64,000 bases of DNA, from assembly GCF_016804325.1 (NCBI RefSeq), contig NZ_CP043627.1:1873001-1937000 (forward strand), read 5' to 3'. The notes beneath the pieces were generated by a model. It worked only from the letters and a program-made list of their open reading frames with translations. It ran no database searches and was not told the origin of the DNA. The position numbers and the translations under genes are program-made. The stretch is from Methylobacterium aquaticum. Its GTDB lineage: Bacteria; Pseudomonadota; Alphaproteobacteria; Rhizobiales; Beijerinckiaceae. Numbering within the stretch: the first letter of the stretch is position 1; each line of letters starts with the position of its first letter. Shown piece after piece: positions 1 through 10,230 of this stretch.

Positions 1-282
1 GAGCGGCCGGAGACCGAGGGCGTCGCCCTGGTCTGCCTGTCCTATATCGAGCCGATCAGCACCTCCCACATCCGGCTCGCCGCCCGCCTCGCCCGCCGGG
101 CGATTCCCGGCGTGCGGGTGATGGTGGCGATCTGGCGCGAACGTGACACCGGCGGCCGCGACCGCCTGCGCCGGGCGACCTCCGCCGACATCCTGGTCAC
201 CACGATCAGCGATGCCCTCGACGCCGCCCTGAAGCTCTCGGGCGCCGGCGAGACCCGGCAGGTGCCGCGCAAGGCGGCCTGA
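1..282 (+). CDS. C-terminal end of an AI-2E family transporter-like protein (partial)
   Basis: The gene is cut by the window edge. The frame is open from base 1 and stops with TGA at 280-282, leaving 93 residues. The visible part is a soluble alpha/beta domain with the core VALVCLSYIEPISTSHIRL followed by a strand reading VRVMVAIW. The same arrangement (CISYLEI, then VLVGLW) ends the complete AI-2E family transporter at 26488-28536, so this fragment is probably the cytoplasmic tail of a paralogue whose membrane part lies outside the window. The tail resembles a nucleotide- or cobalamin-binding fold, but its ligand is unknown. The family assignment is inferred from this internal similarity only. 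Confidence 0.55.
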   Translation, partial: ERPETEGVALVCLSYIEPISTSHIRLAARLARRAIPGVRVMVAIWRERDTGGRDRLRRATSADILVTTISDALDAALKLSGAGETRQVPRKAA

Positions 283-560
283 CCGGTCCGACGAGCCGCC
301 CTTTTACCGTGAGGTCCGCCGGACCTCTCCGGACGGCATGTCGGGACGCGAAGCAGAGAGTCCGGTTCGGCCGCGCGTGTAAGAGCTCATCCCGGCGGAT
401 ATGTCCCGATCCTGGGTTGTCGGCTTGGCCCGGGAAGTCCATCCGGGCGGCCGCGGCGATCGGGCCAAGTCGTCGTGACCGCTTCCGGGACCGGTTCGAC
501 CCTCGATTGCCGGTGAGCGTGGTTGCAACGCTGCGTCGGCCGGCTGGCCCGGGTCGGGCT

Positions 561-609
561 GTCCAAGTCCAAGTCAGCCTGTCAAAGTCCAGGTCAGTCT
601 GTCAAAGTC
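561..609. repeat. 20-bp tandem repeat upstream of the LOV kinase gene
   Basis: Two adjacent 20-bp units, 566-585 and 586-605, differ at two positions. Partial units lie on both sides. The repeat is in the 442-bp gap between the first partial gene and the LOV kinase, about 115 bp before the kinase start. Nothing else was recognised in that gap. The repeated AAGTCC/AGGTCA pattern could be a binding-site array or simple slippage. Confidence 0.6.
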
Positions 610-724
610 ACGGAGCGACGCACGGTCGCGGCTGCCCCTGGCGGCATCGGCCGTTGTGCAGGAACGCTGGATGTAGGATCCCATGGGCTGGGCGGGCTTC
701 GACCGGCCGGTCACCGGAGCGACG

Positions 725-2341
<1,617 letters not shown>

Positions 2342-2377
2342 GGCGCGCCGGCACCGACGGACGGGAGGAGGACGCCG

Positions 2378-3033
2378 ATGCCGCATCGCCCGACACGCCG
2401 CGTGATGCTCGGCACCCTCGCGGCCGGCCTCCTGGCGCCCAGGCCCGTGCAGGCGACCTGCCTCCTGACCCCGCAGGCGGTCGAGGGCCCGTTCTACCTC
2501 GATCCCCGCCTGCTCCGATCGGACATCCGGGAGGACCGGGACGGCACGCCCCTCGGGGTCGCCTTGCAGGTCGTGACCTTGCGCGATTGCGTCGCCCTGC
2601 CGGCGGCCCGCGTCGATCTCTGGCATGCGGACGCGCAGGGGCGTTATTCAGGCTATGCCGGCCAGGGCGATCGCGCCGCGTCCACCATCGGCCGGACCTT
2701 CCTGCGCGGCACCCAGGTCGCCGACGCGACCGGTCGGGTGGCGTTCCGGACGATCTATCCGGGCTGGTATCCGGGCCGCACGCCCCACCTGCACGTGAAG
2801 GTGATCCTGGGCGGCCGGACGGCGCTCACCGGTCAGATCTACTTCCCCGACGCGGTGAGCGAGGCGATCTATGCGGCGTCCGCCTATGCGGGCCGTCCCC
2901 AGCGCGGCCGGATCGGCAATGCCCGCGACCTCCTCCTGCGCCAGGACGATCCCGAGGGCCGGGCATCGCGGAGGTGCGCCGGCTGGGCGGGGGCTACGAG
3001 GCGGCGCTGACGCTGGTGGTGAAGGGGGCGTGA
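2378..3033 (+). CDS. Intradiol ring-cleavage dioxygenase-like protein, frameshifted near its end
   Basis: A secreted member of the intradiol dioxygenase superfamily. The N-terminus (RRVMLGTLAAGLLA) resembles a Tat or Sec signal. The Fe(III) ligand pattern is present: Tyr in WHADAQGRYSGY, then Tyr, His and His in TIYPGWYPGRTPHLHVKV. As written, the frame beginning at 2378 stops at 3010 with an arginine-rich, unrelated tail. A frame switch at GGGCCGGG (2956-2963) instead gives the family-like ending GPGIAEVRRLGGGYEAALTL, with a stop at 3031-3033. One C appears to be missing; with it restored the protein is 218 residues. Exported members are often called protocatechuate 3,4-dioxygenase-like and their substrates are mostly unproven. 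The gene starts 36 bp after the LOV kinase stop on the same strand. Confidence 0.75.
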
Positions 3034-3110
3034 GGAACCCCGCGGCGTCGCGGCCGCGGGGAACCGGATCGGCAGGCTGAAGGGCGGCCGGAATTCGGCC
3101 GCCCCTGGCC

Positions 3111-4325
3111 TCACGCCTTCATCGCGGTCTTCAGGTTCTCGTCGATCTTGTCGAGGAAGCCGGTGGTCGAGAGCCACTTCTGGTCGGGGCCGACGAGGAG
3201 CGCGAGGTCCTTGGTCATGAAGCCGGCCTCGACGGTGTCGACGCAGACCTTCTCCAGGGTCTCGGCGAACTTGGCGAGGTCGGCATTCGAGTCGAGCTTG
3301 GCGCGGTGCGACAGGCCGCGGGTCCAGGCGAAGATCGACGCGATCGAGTTGGTCGAGGTCTCCTTGCCCTTCTGGTGCTCGCGGTAGTGGCGGGTCACCG
3401 TGCCGTGGGCGGCCTCGGCCTCGACGGTCTGGCCGTCGGGGGTGAGCAGCACCGAGGTCATCAGGCCGAGCGAGCCGAAGCCCTGCGCCACGGTGTCCGA
3501 CTGCACGTCGCCATCGTAGTTCTTGCACGCCCAGACGTAGCCGCCGGACCACTTCAGGGCCGAGGCGACCATGTCGTCGATCAGGCGGTGCTCGTAGGTG
3601 ATGCCGGCCGACTGGAACCGCGACTTGAACTCGGCCTCGTACACCTCCTCGAAGATGTCCTTGAACCGGCCGTCATAGGCCTTGAGGATGGTGTTCTTGG
3701 TCGAGAGGTAGACCGGGAACTTGCGGGCGAGGCCATAGTTCATCGAGGCGCGGGCGAAGTCGCGGATCGATTCGTCGAGGTTGTACATCGACAGGGCGAC
3801 GCCGGCGCCCGGGAACTTGAACACCTCGCGCTCGATGACGGTGCCGTCGTCGCCCTCGAACCTGACCGTCATGCGGCCCTTGCCCGGCACCTTGAAGTCG
3901 GTGGCGCGGTACTGGTCGCCATAGGCGTGGCGGCCGACCACGATCGGCTGGGTCCAGCCCGGCACCAGGCGCGGCACGTTCTTGCAGATGATCGGCTCGC
4001 GGAAGATCACGCCCCCGAGGATGTTGCGGATCGTGCCGTTCGGCGACTTCCACATCTCCTTGAGGTTGAACTCCTTCACCCGGGCCTCGTCCGGGGTGAT
4101 GGTGGCGCACTTGACGCCGACGCCGTGCTTCTTGATCGCCTCGGCGGCCTCGATCGTCACCTTGTCGTTGGTGGCGTCGCGGTGCTCGACTCCGAGATCG
4201 TAGTATTCCAGCGGAACGTCGAGGTAGGGATGGATCAGCTTGTCCTTGATGGACTGCCAGATGATCCGGGTCATCTCGTCGCCGTCGAGCTCGACGACGG
4301 GGTTCGCCACCTTGATCTTCGCCAT
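3111..4325 (-). CDS. icd: NADP-dependent isocitrate dehydrogenase
   Basis: This 404-residue protein oxidatively decarboxylates isocitrate to 2-oxoglutarate in the TCA cycle, making NADPH in the cytosol. It belongs to the dimeric, eukaryote-like subfamily common in alphaproteobacteria. Supporting motifs are [16 protein letters not shown] at the N-terminus, the substrate-loop sequence [12 protein letters not shown], the Mg-binding region [20 protein letters not shown] and the cofactor-site motif [13 protein letters not shown]. The length is normal. The ATG at 4323-4325 is the family start; the longer open frame upstream is not conserved-looking. The gene diverges from the RNA methyltransferase at 4630, and a leader-like terminator sits about 140 bp upstream on the same strand. 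Confidence 0.96.
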   Translation of the reverse strand: MAKIKVANPVVELDGDEMTRIIWQSIKDKLIHPYLDVPLEYYDLGVEHRDATNDKVTIEAAEAIKKHGVGVKCATITPDEARVKEFNLKEMWKSPNGTIRNILGGVIFREPIICKNVPRLVPGWTQPIVVGRHAYGDQYRATDFKVPGKGRMTVRFEGDDGTVIEREVFKFPGAGVALSMYNLDESIRDFARASMNYGLARKFPVYLSTKNTILKAYDGRFKDIFEEVYEAEFKSRFQSAGITYEHRLIDDMVASALKWSGGYVWACKNYDGDVQSDTVAQGFGSLGLMTSVLLTPDGQTVEAEAAHGTVTRHYREHQKGKETSTNSIASIFAWTRGLSHRAKLDSNADLAKFAETLEKVCVDTVEAGFMTKDLALLVGPDQKWLSTTGFLDKIDENLKTAMKA

Positions 4326-4461
4326 GTCTGATCCAGCCTTCCGTGATCCGGGAGCCGTCCCCATGCCTGCGTTGGCTAAGCGGCCGGCCGTGGCGCGGTC
4401 ATAGCGCGCTGCACAAACAGGGGGAAGCGCCGGGAGGGAATGGATTTTCGAGGCTGTCACG

Positions 4462-4491
4462 AAAAAAGCCCCGGCGCGGGGCACCGGGGCT
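4462..4491 (-). terminator. Intrinsic terminator between icd and the divergent methyltransferase gene
   Basis: An 8-bp perfect stem (4467-4474 with 4484-4491) reads leftward as AGCCCCGG, a 9-nt loop, CCGGGGCT, then six T. This is a textbook rho-independent terminator for minus-strand transcription. It lies upstream of icd on icd's own strand and between two divergent genes, so it does not end any annotated gene. It either attenuates icd or ends a short separate RNA. Confidence 0.75.
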
Positions 4492-4506
4492 GCAAGGAGG
4501 TCCGCC

Positions 4507-4530
4507 CTACCAACACGGATCGGGGGCCAT
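4507..4530 (-). CDS. Possible 7-codon leader peptide before the icd-side terminator
   Basis: On the minus strand an ATG at 4530 opens the mini-frame MAPDPCW, stop. The stop lies 15 bp before the terminator stem at 4467-4491. Immediately upstream is a perfect 12-bp tandem duplication (4533-4544 and 4545-4556, GTTCCCGAGCCG on the plus strand). A very short ORF followed closely by an intrinsic terminator is the layout of a transcription attenuator or of a small RNA. There is no strong ribosome binding site, so translation is uncertain. The rest of the 304-bp gap shows nothing clear. Confidence 0.25.
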   Translation of the reverse strand: MAPDPCW

Positions 4531-4629
4531 GAGTTCCCGAGCCGGTTCCCGAGCCGGCGCGATGCCCCTTCGCGATCCGGGCGCCAAGCCTTATGTGCCG
4601 GCGATCCGTCCCGTTCGACACCGCTCCCC

Positions 4630-5373
4630 ATGACCGATCCCACACCGCCCCGCCCCGTCATCATCCTGGTCGAGCCGCAACTCGCCGAGAATATCGGCAT
4701 GACCGCCCGCGCGATGGGGAATTTCGGGCTCGACACCCTGCGCATCGTCAACCCGAAGGGCGGCTGGCCGATGAAGGGCGTGCGCGAGACGGCGTCGAGC
4801 GCCACCCACGTCCTCGACGGCACGACCGTCTTTCCCACGGTTCCCGAGGCATTGGGCGACCTGCATTACGTGCTCGCCACCACGGCGCGGGAACGGGGCC
4901 AGATGAAGCGGGTCTTCGGGCCCGACGACGGGATGGCGGAGGCGGCCGGGCGCCTTGCCGCAGGAGAAAAGGTCGGCATCCTGTTCGGGCGCGAGCGGGT
5001 CGGGCTGTCGAACGACGAGGTCTCCCTGGCGGATGCCATCGTCACCTTCCCGGTCGATCCGGAGCATTCCTCGCTCAACCTCGCCCAGAGCGTGCTCCTC
5101 ATGGGCTACGAGTGGCGGCGGGCGGCGGGGCGGGCGGTGCTGCCGTTCTCAGGGGAGATGCGCTCGGGGCCGGCGCCGCGGGGGGCCCTGATCTCGCTGT
5201 TCGAGAACCTGGAGGCGGAACTCGACGCCGCCGGCTACTACCCGCCGGCGAAACGCGACGGGATGATCCGCAACATGCGCGACATGTTCCACCGCATGGC
5301 GATGACCGAGCAGGACGTGAAGAGCTTCCGGGGGGCGTTGCGGGCGCTGGCGCGGCGCCCCCCGGACGAGTGA
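4630..5373 (+). CDS. trmJ: TrmJ-type SpoU-family tRNA/rRNA methyltransferase
   Basis: This 247-residue SPOUT-class enzyme uses S-adenosylmethionine to 2'-O-methylate RNA; TrmJ acts on position 32 of several tRNAs. The N-terminus [20 protein letters not shown] is the SpoU signature (N, R, A, G). The trefoil-knot motifs follow: [16 protein letters not shown] and then [19 protein letters not shown]. The length matches TrmJ rather than the longer 23S-specific enzymes. The ATG at 4630 is the only start that fits the family N-terminus. The gene diverges from icd and converges on the oxidoreductase, with 4 bp between their stops. Confidence 0.85.
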   Translation: MTDPTPPRPVIILVEPQLAENIGMTARAMGNFGLDTLRIVNPKGGWPMKGVRETASSATHVLDGTTVFPTVPEALGDLHYVLATTARERGQMKRVFGPDDGMAEAAGRLAAGEKVGILFGRERVGLSNDEVSLADAIVTFPVDPEHSSLNLAQSVLLMGYEWRRAAGRAVLPFSGEMRSGPAPRGALISLFENLEAELDAAGYYPPAKRDGMIRNMRDMFHRMAMTEQDVKSFRGALRALARRPPDE

Positions 5374-5377
5374 CGCT

Positions 5378-6391
5378 CTACAGCTTCACGATCAGCTTGC
5401 CGAAGTTGCGGCCCTTGAGCAGGCCGATGAAGGCCTCCGGCGCGTTCTCCAGACCCTCGACCACGTCCTCGCGGTAGCGGATCCTGCCCTCGCGCAGCCA
5501 CTGGCCGACCTCCTCGTGGAAGGCCGGGCCCTGGTCGGCGAAATCGGAGACGATGAAGCCGCGGAAAGTGAGCCGCTTGCTCAGCACCGCGCGCATCAGC
5601 GCCGGCACCCGGTCGGGCCCGGGGGGCAGCTCGGTCATGTTGTAGTTGGCGACGAGGCCGCAGACCGGGATGCGGGCGAAATCGTTGAGGAGCGGCAGCA
5701 CCGCGTCGAACACCGCGCCGCCGACATTCTCGAAATACACGTCGATGCCGTCCGGGCAGGCCGCGGCCAGCGCCGCGGGCAGGTCGCCGGAGCGGTGGTC
5801 GACCGCGGCGTCGAAGCCCAGCTCCTCGGTGAGGTGGCGGCACTTGTCGGGCCCGCCGGCGATGCCGACGGTGCGGGCCCCCTTCAGCTTGGCGATCTGG
5901 CCGACCAGCGAGCCGACCGGGCCGGTGGCGGCGGCGACCACCACGGTCTCGCCGGCTTTCGGCGCGCCGATGGTGAGGAGGCCGGTATAGGCGGTCATGC
6001 CGGGCATGCCGAGGACGCCGAGCGCCGTGGTGACGGGGGCGGCGGCGGGGTCGAGCTTGCGCAGGCCCTGGCCGTTCGACACGGCGAAATCCTGCCAGCC
6101 GCCATAGGCCGACACCGTGTCGCCGACCGAGAAGTCCGGATGATGCGAGGCCACCACCTCCGACACCGTGCCGCCGACCATCACGTCGTTGATCTCGACC
6201 GGCTTGGCGTAGGATTTCGCGGCGCTCATCCGGCCGCGCATGTAGGGATCGAGAGAGAGGTAGCGGTTGCGCAGCAGTACCTCGCCCTCCTTGGCCACCG
6301 GCACCGTTCCGCGCTCGACGCGGAAATGGGCCGGGGTCGGCTCGCCGTGGGGCCGGGACGCCAGGACGATGCGGCGGTTCACGTCGGACAT
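5378..6391 (-). CDS. NADP-dependent oxidoreductase, CurA/leukotriene B4 dehydrogenase-like
   Basis: A 337-residue zinc-free member of the medium-chain dehydrogenase/reductase superfamily. The N-terminal catalytic fold contains YLSLDPYMRGRM. The nucleotide-binding fold follows, with VVVAAATGPVGSLVGQIAK as the glycine-rich loop and DVYFENVGGAVFDAVLPLL, a signature of the curcumin/prostaglandin reductase group. Such enzymes reduce C=C bonds conjugated to carbonyls with NADPH, usually for detoxification; the substrate here cannot be told. No Zn-ligand cysteines are seen. The ATG at 6391 is preceded by GGGAGG at 7 nt. The gene stands alone on its strand. Confidence 0.85.
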   Translation of the reverse strand: MSDVNRRIVLASRPHGEPTPAHFRVERGTVPVAKEGEVLLRNRYLSLDPYMRGRMSAAKSYAKPVEINDVMVGGTVSEVVASHHPDFSVGDTVSAYGGWQDFAVSNGQGLRKLDPAAAPVTTALGVLGMPGMTAYTGLLTIGAPKAGETVVVAAATGPVGSLVGQIAKLKGARTVGIAGGPDKCRHLTEELGFDAAVDHRSGDLPAALAAACPDGIDVYFENVGGAVFDAVLPLLNDFARIPVCGLVANYNMTELPPGPDRVPALMRAVLSKRLTFRGFIVSDFADQGPAFHEEVGQWLREGRIRYREDVVEGLENAPEAFIGLLKGRNFGKLIVKL

Positions 6392-6578
6392 GCGGGGACC
6401 TCCCGTCGGGGATTGTTCGGGGTGCGGGCGGGCCTCCCGGCCACGCTCGCAGGCGGATCCCGTCGCAACTGGGACGCCCGGGCCCGCGCGTCAACGCCGC
6501 GCTGGCCGGAGAGTGTCAGAGCTTTACCTGCGGAGGAGGCGCCGGCTCGAGCCCGGCCTCACCGCGAAAGGGTTCGGC

Positions 6579-6983
6579 ATGCTTCCCGTCTCGCTCCTCG
6601 CCGGCGCGCTCCTGTTGGCCGCGACCGTCCCGGTCGCCGCCGCCGGCTCCGACCTCGACCGCTACCGCTGGAAGTCCCGGGTGCTGGTGATCGCGGCCGC
6701 CGCCGACGACCCCCGGGCCGCCGCGCAGGGCCGCATCGCCGAGGCGGCCGCGTCCGGGATGCGCGAGCGCGACCTCGTGGTGGTGCGGGCGATCGGGGAG
6801 GGGAGGGAGGCCGCTTCGTTGCGCCGCCGCCTCGGCCTGCCGGCGACGGGATTCCGGGCGGTGCTGGTCGGCAAGGATGGCGGGGCGAAGCTCACCGCCG
6901 AGGAGCCGATCCCGGCCGAGCGGCTCTTCTCCACCATCGATGCCATGCCGATGCGGCAGGAGGAGACGGGGCGGCGGAACTGA
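6579..6983 (+). CDS. DUF4174-like secreted protein
   Basis: A 134-residue protein with a signal peptide (SLLAGALLLAATVPVAAAG). The mature part begins DLDRYRWKSRVLVIAA and continues with Q, RDLVVVRA and a short thioredoxin-like core (TGFRAVLVGKDGGAKL). This agrees with the DUF4174 family of small periplasmic proteins, whose role is unknown. I place the start at the ATG of MLPVSLLAG; the open frame extends further upstream without signal-peptide logic. The gene converges on the glycine-rich protein gene and shares a bidirectional terminator with it. Confidence 0.65.
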   Translation: MLPVSLLAGALLLAATVPVAAAGSDLDRYRWKSRVLVIAAAADDPRAAAQGRIAEAAASGMRERDLVVVRAIGEGREAASLRRRLGLPATGFRAVLVGKDGGAKLTAEEPIPAERLFSTIDAMPMRQEETGRRN

Positions 6984-6998
6984 CGGCTTCACGAAAAA

Positions 6999-7022
6999 GG
7001 GCCGCCCTCGCGCGGGCGGCCC
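6999..7022. terminator. Bidirectional intrinsic terminator between convergent genes
   Basis: A 9-bp perfect stem, GGGCCGCCC (6999-7007) with GGGCGGCCC (7014-7022), has a 6-nt loop. On the minus strand the stem runs into CTTTTTCG, and on the plus strand into CCTTTCG. It sits between the stop at 6983 (plus) and the stop at 7050 (minus), so it can serve both genes and works better leftward. Confidence 0.75.
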
Positions 7023-7049
7023 CCTTTCGATTCGTGATCGGTCCGCCGC

Positions 7050-7610
7050 TCAGTAGCAGCGGGTCACGAGGACGCGGCGGTAGCCGTAGGGCGTCCAGCG
7101 CACGCGGGGCACCTCGTAGCAGCCGCCGCCATAGCCGACATCGTAGCCGCCGTAATAGCCGACCGGGGCGTAGCCGCCGCCGTAGCCATAGCCGTAGCCG
7201 CCGTAATACGGGTAGGCCGTGGCCGCCGCGAGGCCGAGCCCGACGCCGAGCCCGAGGCCCGCCGCGCCCCAGCCGTAGCCGCGGCGATAGCCGTAGCCGC
7301 CGCGCCAGCCGCCATAGCCGCCCCGGTAGCCGCCACCGAAGCCCACGCCCCGGTAGCCGCCGTAACCGCCGCGCCAGCCGCCGAAGCCGCCCCGGTAGCC
7401 GCCGCCGAAGCCGACTCCGCGATATCCGCCGAAGCCGCCGCGGAAGCCCCCGCCGCCGAAGCCGCCCCGGAACCCGCCGCCGCCAAAGCCGCCACCGTGG
7501 AAGCCGCCACCATGGAAGCCGCCGCCGCCGAAGCCCCGCGCCTCTGCGGTGGCCGGCACAACCAGCAGCGCGCCCGCGAGGGCCGCCGACGCCGCCAACA
7601 TGCCTTTCAT
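7050..7610 (-). CDS. Glycine/tyrosine-rich secreted repeat protein
   Basis: A 186-residue exported protein of low complexity. The signal peptide MKGMLAASAALAGALLVVPATAEA is followed by about 75 residues of FGGGGFHGGG / FRGGFGG units and then a YRG-VGFGGGYRGG block that appears twice. A hydrophobic glycine-rich stretch (GLGLGVGLGLAAA), a GYGYGYGGG tract and a C-terminal Cys-containing tail (VRWTPYGYRRVLVTRCY) come last. Such proteins are common in this group and are usually called hypothetical, with possible surface or envelope roles. The ATG at 7610 has AGGAG upstream; the longer frame to 7700 lacks signal-peptide logic. Confidence 0.75.
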   Translation of the reverse strand: MKGMLAASAALAGALLVVPATAEARGFGGGGFHGGGFHGGGFGGGGFRGGFGGGGFRGGFGGYRGVGFGGGYRGGFGGWRGGYGGYRGVGFGGGYRGGYGGWRGGYGYRRGYGWGAAGLGLGVGLGLAAATAYPYYGGYGYGYGGGYAPVGYYGGYDVGYGGGCYEVPRVRWTPYGYRRVLVTRCY

Positions 7611-7758
7611 GATCCGATCTCCTGATCGAGAGAGTAACGTGAACCCCCAGGCCCTCAGAACGTCGGAATGCGAAGGTTGGTTCGTGCTGCAAAACGTCAC
7701 GATCGCTCTATACCGGTACCCCGAAAACCGGGCGCGCGGACGAAGAACGGAGAGACCG

Positions 7759-8541
7759 ATGGCGGCAACGACGGCGGGATGGGCGAGACGGAGCGGGGCG
7801 TTGCTGCTCGGAGCGGGTCTCTCGTGGCTGTCCGCCGGTCCTGCCCCTGCGGCGCCCGGCCCCGCTCCTGCGGCGGCGTCCTGCCGGGCGCAGACCCACG
7901 AGGGCCAGGCCTACGCCGTCTGCACCGTCGACCTGCGGCGCGCCCGGGTGAAGCTGTTCTGGCGCGGGCCCGACGGCCTGCCCTACGGCTCGCTGTCGCG
8001 GCTCGCCGGCCAGCAGGGCGACAAGCTCGCCTTCGCGATGAATGCCGGCATGTACGACACCGGCCTCGGCCCCGTTGGCCTCTACGTCGAGGACGGGCGC
8101 GAATTGAAGGCCGCCAACACCGCCAACGGCCCGGGCAACTTCCACCTGAAGCCCAACGGCGTGTTCTACGTCGCGGGCGATCGCGCCGGGGTGCTCGAGA
8201 CCGGGCGCTACCTGAAGGCCCGTCCGCGCGCCGAGTTCGCGACCCAATCCGGCCCGATGCTGGTGATCAACAACCGCATCCATCCCAAGATCTCCGAGGA
8301 CGGGCCATCGCAAAAGATCCGCAACGGCGTCGGCGTGCGGCCGGACGGGCACACGGCGGTGTTCGCGATCTCGGAGGCGCCGGTGAGCTTCGGAGCCTTC
8401 GCGCGGCTGTTTCGCGACGACCTCGGCTGCCCCAACGCGCTGTTCCTCGACGGCAGCGTGTCGAGCCTCTACGCCCCGTCCCTGGGCCGCCAGGACCTGA
8501 GCCGGCCGCTCGGGCCGCTGGTCGGGGCCGTGACGAAATGA
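7759..8541 (+). CDS. Phosphodiester glycosidase (NAGPA/DUF2233) family secreted protein
   Basis: A 260-residue protein with an N-terminal signal sequence ending near PAPAAP. The mature domain carries the landmarks of the family: [56 protein letters not shown] and, near the end, [11 protein letters not shown]. Family members cleave sugar-phosphodiester linkages (human NAGPA) or act on cell-envelope glycans; bacterial YigE-like members are poorly characterised. The ATG at 7759 follows GGAGAGACC. It is upstream of coaD on the same strand, with a 43-bp gap containing the sequence GGAAAATGCTCTAG. That sequence looks like one end of the palindromic element at 9983-10083. Confidence 0.8.
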   Translation: MAATTAGWARRSGALLLGAGLSWLSAGPAPAAPGPAPAAASCRAQTHEGQAYAVCTVDLRRARVKLFWRGPDGLPYGSLSRLAGQQGDKLAFAMNAGMYDTGLGPVGLYVEDGRELKAANTANGPGNFHLKPNGVFYVAGDRAGVLETGRYLKARPRAEFATQSGPMLVINNRIHPKISEDGPSQKIRNGVGVRPDGHTAVFAISEAPVSFGAFARLFRDDLGCPNALFLDGSVSSLYAPSLGRQDLSRPLGPLVGAVTK

Positions 8542-8584
8542 CGGGCGGTTCCGTCGGGCCGGAAAATGCTCTAGGGGGACCACG

Positions 8585-9088
8585 ATGAACCGCACCGCGC
8601 TCTATGCCGGCTCCTTCGATCCGGTGACCAACGGCCATCTCGACGTGGTGCGCCAGGCCTGCCGCCTGGTCGGCCGCCTGGTCGTGGCGATCGGCGTGCA
8701 TCCGGGCAAGACGCCGCTCTTCTCCGCCGAGGAGCGGGCGGAGCTGATCCGGGTCACCTGCGGGCCGCTCGCCGCCGAGACCGGGACGAGCCTCGAGGTC
8801 GTCACCTTCGCCGATCTCGCGGTGGCGGCGGCGCGCCGGCACGGCGCCAGCCTGTTCATCCGCGGTTTGCGCGACGGCACCGATCTCGATTACGAGATGC
8901 AGCTCGCCGGCATGAACGGCGCCATGGCGCCGGAGGTGCAGACCGTGTTCCTGCCGGCCTCGACCGGCGTGCGGCCGATCACCGCCACCCTGGTCCGCCA
9001 GATCGCCGCCATGGGCGGCGACGTGCGGCCCTTCGTGCCCGCGGCGGTGGCCGACCGCCTCGGCGCCCGCTTCGCTCCGTCCGCCTGA
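8585..9088 (+). CDS. coaD: Phosphopantetheine adenylyltransferase
   Basis: This 167-residue enzyme transfers AMP from ATP to 4'-phosphopantetheine, giving dephospho-CoA, the penultimate step of coenzyme A synthesis. The nucleotidyltransferase signature is present: [15 protein letters not shown], containing the TxGH motif. Later come [21 protein letters not shown] and the C-terminal [17 protein letters not shown], which corresponds to the ISST-type loop. The length is normal. It is followed after 30 bp by the exported cyclophilin and may be co-transcribed with the two cyclophilins downstream. Confidence 0.95.
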   Translation: MNRTALYAGSFDPVTNGHLDVVRQACRLVGRLVVAIGVHPGKTPLFSAEERAELIRVTCGPLAAETGTSLEVVTFADLAVAAARRHGASLFIRGLRDGTDLDYEMQLAGMNGAMAPEVQTVFLPASTGVRPITATLVRQIAAMGGDVRPFVPAAVADRLGARFAPSA

Positions 9089-9118
9089 CGCGGCCTTCTT
9101 CCACTCAGGAGTTCCCCC

Positions 9119-9667
9119 ATGATCCGCTGGCTCGCAGCCCTGGTGCTGTCCGTCGCCGCCCTCGGTTTCGCCGCGCCGGCGAGCGCCGCGCCCGACCAGA
9201 ACACCGTCTATCTCGATACCAAGGACGGCCGGATCACCATCCAGCTGCGTCCCGACCTCGCGCCCAAGCACGTCCAGCAGATCAAGACGCTGACGAAGCG
9301 CGGCTTCTACAACGGCATCGTGTTCCACCGCGTCATCGACGGCTTCATGGCCCAGACCGGCGACCCGACCGGCACCGGCATGGGCAAGTCCGACCTGCCG
9401 AACATCCCGGCGGAGTTCTCCAAGGCCCCGTTCAAGCGCGGCACCGTCGGCATGGCCCGCTCGCAGGACCCGAACTCGGCCAATTCCCAGTTCTTCATCT
9501 GCTTCGGCGACGCCTCGTTCCTCAACAACCAGTACACGGTGGTGGGCGAGGTGACCTCGGGCATGGACGTGGTCGACAAGATCAAGAAGGGCTCCTCGGC
9601 CCAGAACGGCACCGTGCAGAGCCCGGACAAGATCGTCCGGATGAGCCTGGCGCAGGACGGCCAGTAA
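9119..9667 (+). CDS. Exported peptidyl-prolyl cis-trans isomerase (cyclophilin)
   Basis: A 182-residue cyclophilin with a cleavable signal (LAALVLSVAALGFAAPASAA), so it acts in the periplasm on proline peptide bonds during folding. The catalytic core is intact: FYNGIVFHRVIDGFMAQTGD with the active-site Arg, GTVGMARSQDPNSANSQFF and a Q in the expected place. The protein is bacterial-short, without the tryptophan loop of larger eukaryotic forms. AGGAG lies before the ATG. A second, cytoplasmic cyclophilin lies at 10231-10686, with one ORF between them; the two share long stretches and look like an old duplication. Confidence 0.92.
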   Translation: MIRWLAALVLSVAALGFAAPASAAPDQNTVYLDTKDGRITIQLRPDLAPKHVQQIKTLTKRGFYNGIVFHRVIDGFMAQTGDPTGTGMGKSDLPNIPAEFSKAPFKRGTVGMARSQDPNSANSQFFICFGDASFLNNQYTVVGEVTSGMDVVDKIKKGSSAQNGTVQSPDKIVRMSLAQDGQ

Positions 9668-9670
9668 GCC

Positions 9671-10230
9671 TTGCGCGGCGGGTTGCTGATCGCCGGCCTC
9701 GCGCTGGCTCTCTCGGGTTCGCCCGCCGCCGCGCAGTTCGACGTGTACGACAACCCTTCGGTGCTCTCGCTGCCGACCACCCTGCGGGCGACCGTGCGGG
9801 TGCCGGTGACGAGGCCGGAGGGCCCCGCCGACACGCTGGCCGAGCTCTACCCCCGGCTCGCCGGCTGCTGGCGACCGCCGGCCGATCTCGGGGCCGCCGC
9901 GATCACCGCGCGCTTCGCCTTGCGGCGGGACGGGAGCCTCCAGGGCAACCCGCGGATCACGTTTTCGCGCGTTTCGCCCAGAGCATTTTCCGACGAAGTG
10001 GATGCCGGTTCGTCGAAGAAAATGCGGCAAAATCAAAGATCTAGAGCACTTCACGATTGCAGCGCGATCGTGAAGTGCTCTAGGCGGCGGAACGCGCTCA
10101 TCGCCGAAACCCTGGCGTCGCTCGCCCGCTGCACCCCGGCGCAGCTGACGGCGGGGCTCGGCGGCGCCGTCGCGGGGCGTCCCATCGCCCTGCGTTTCGT
10201 CTACCCTGGTCCGATTCAAGGAGACCGACC

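Noticed and set aside
7270..7550. Short regular repeats resembling a CRISPR array
   Set aside because: They are codons for FGG/FRGG units in the glycine-rich protein; no constant repeat-spacer spacing and no cas genes.
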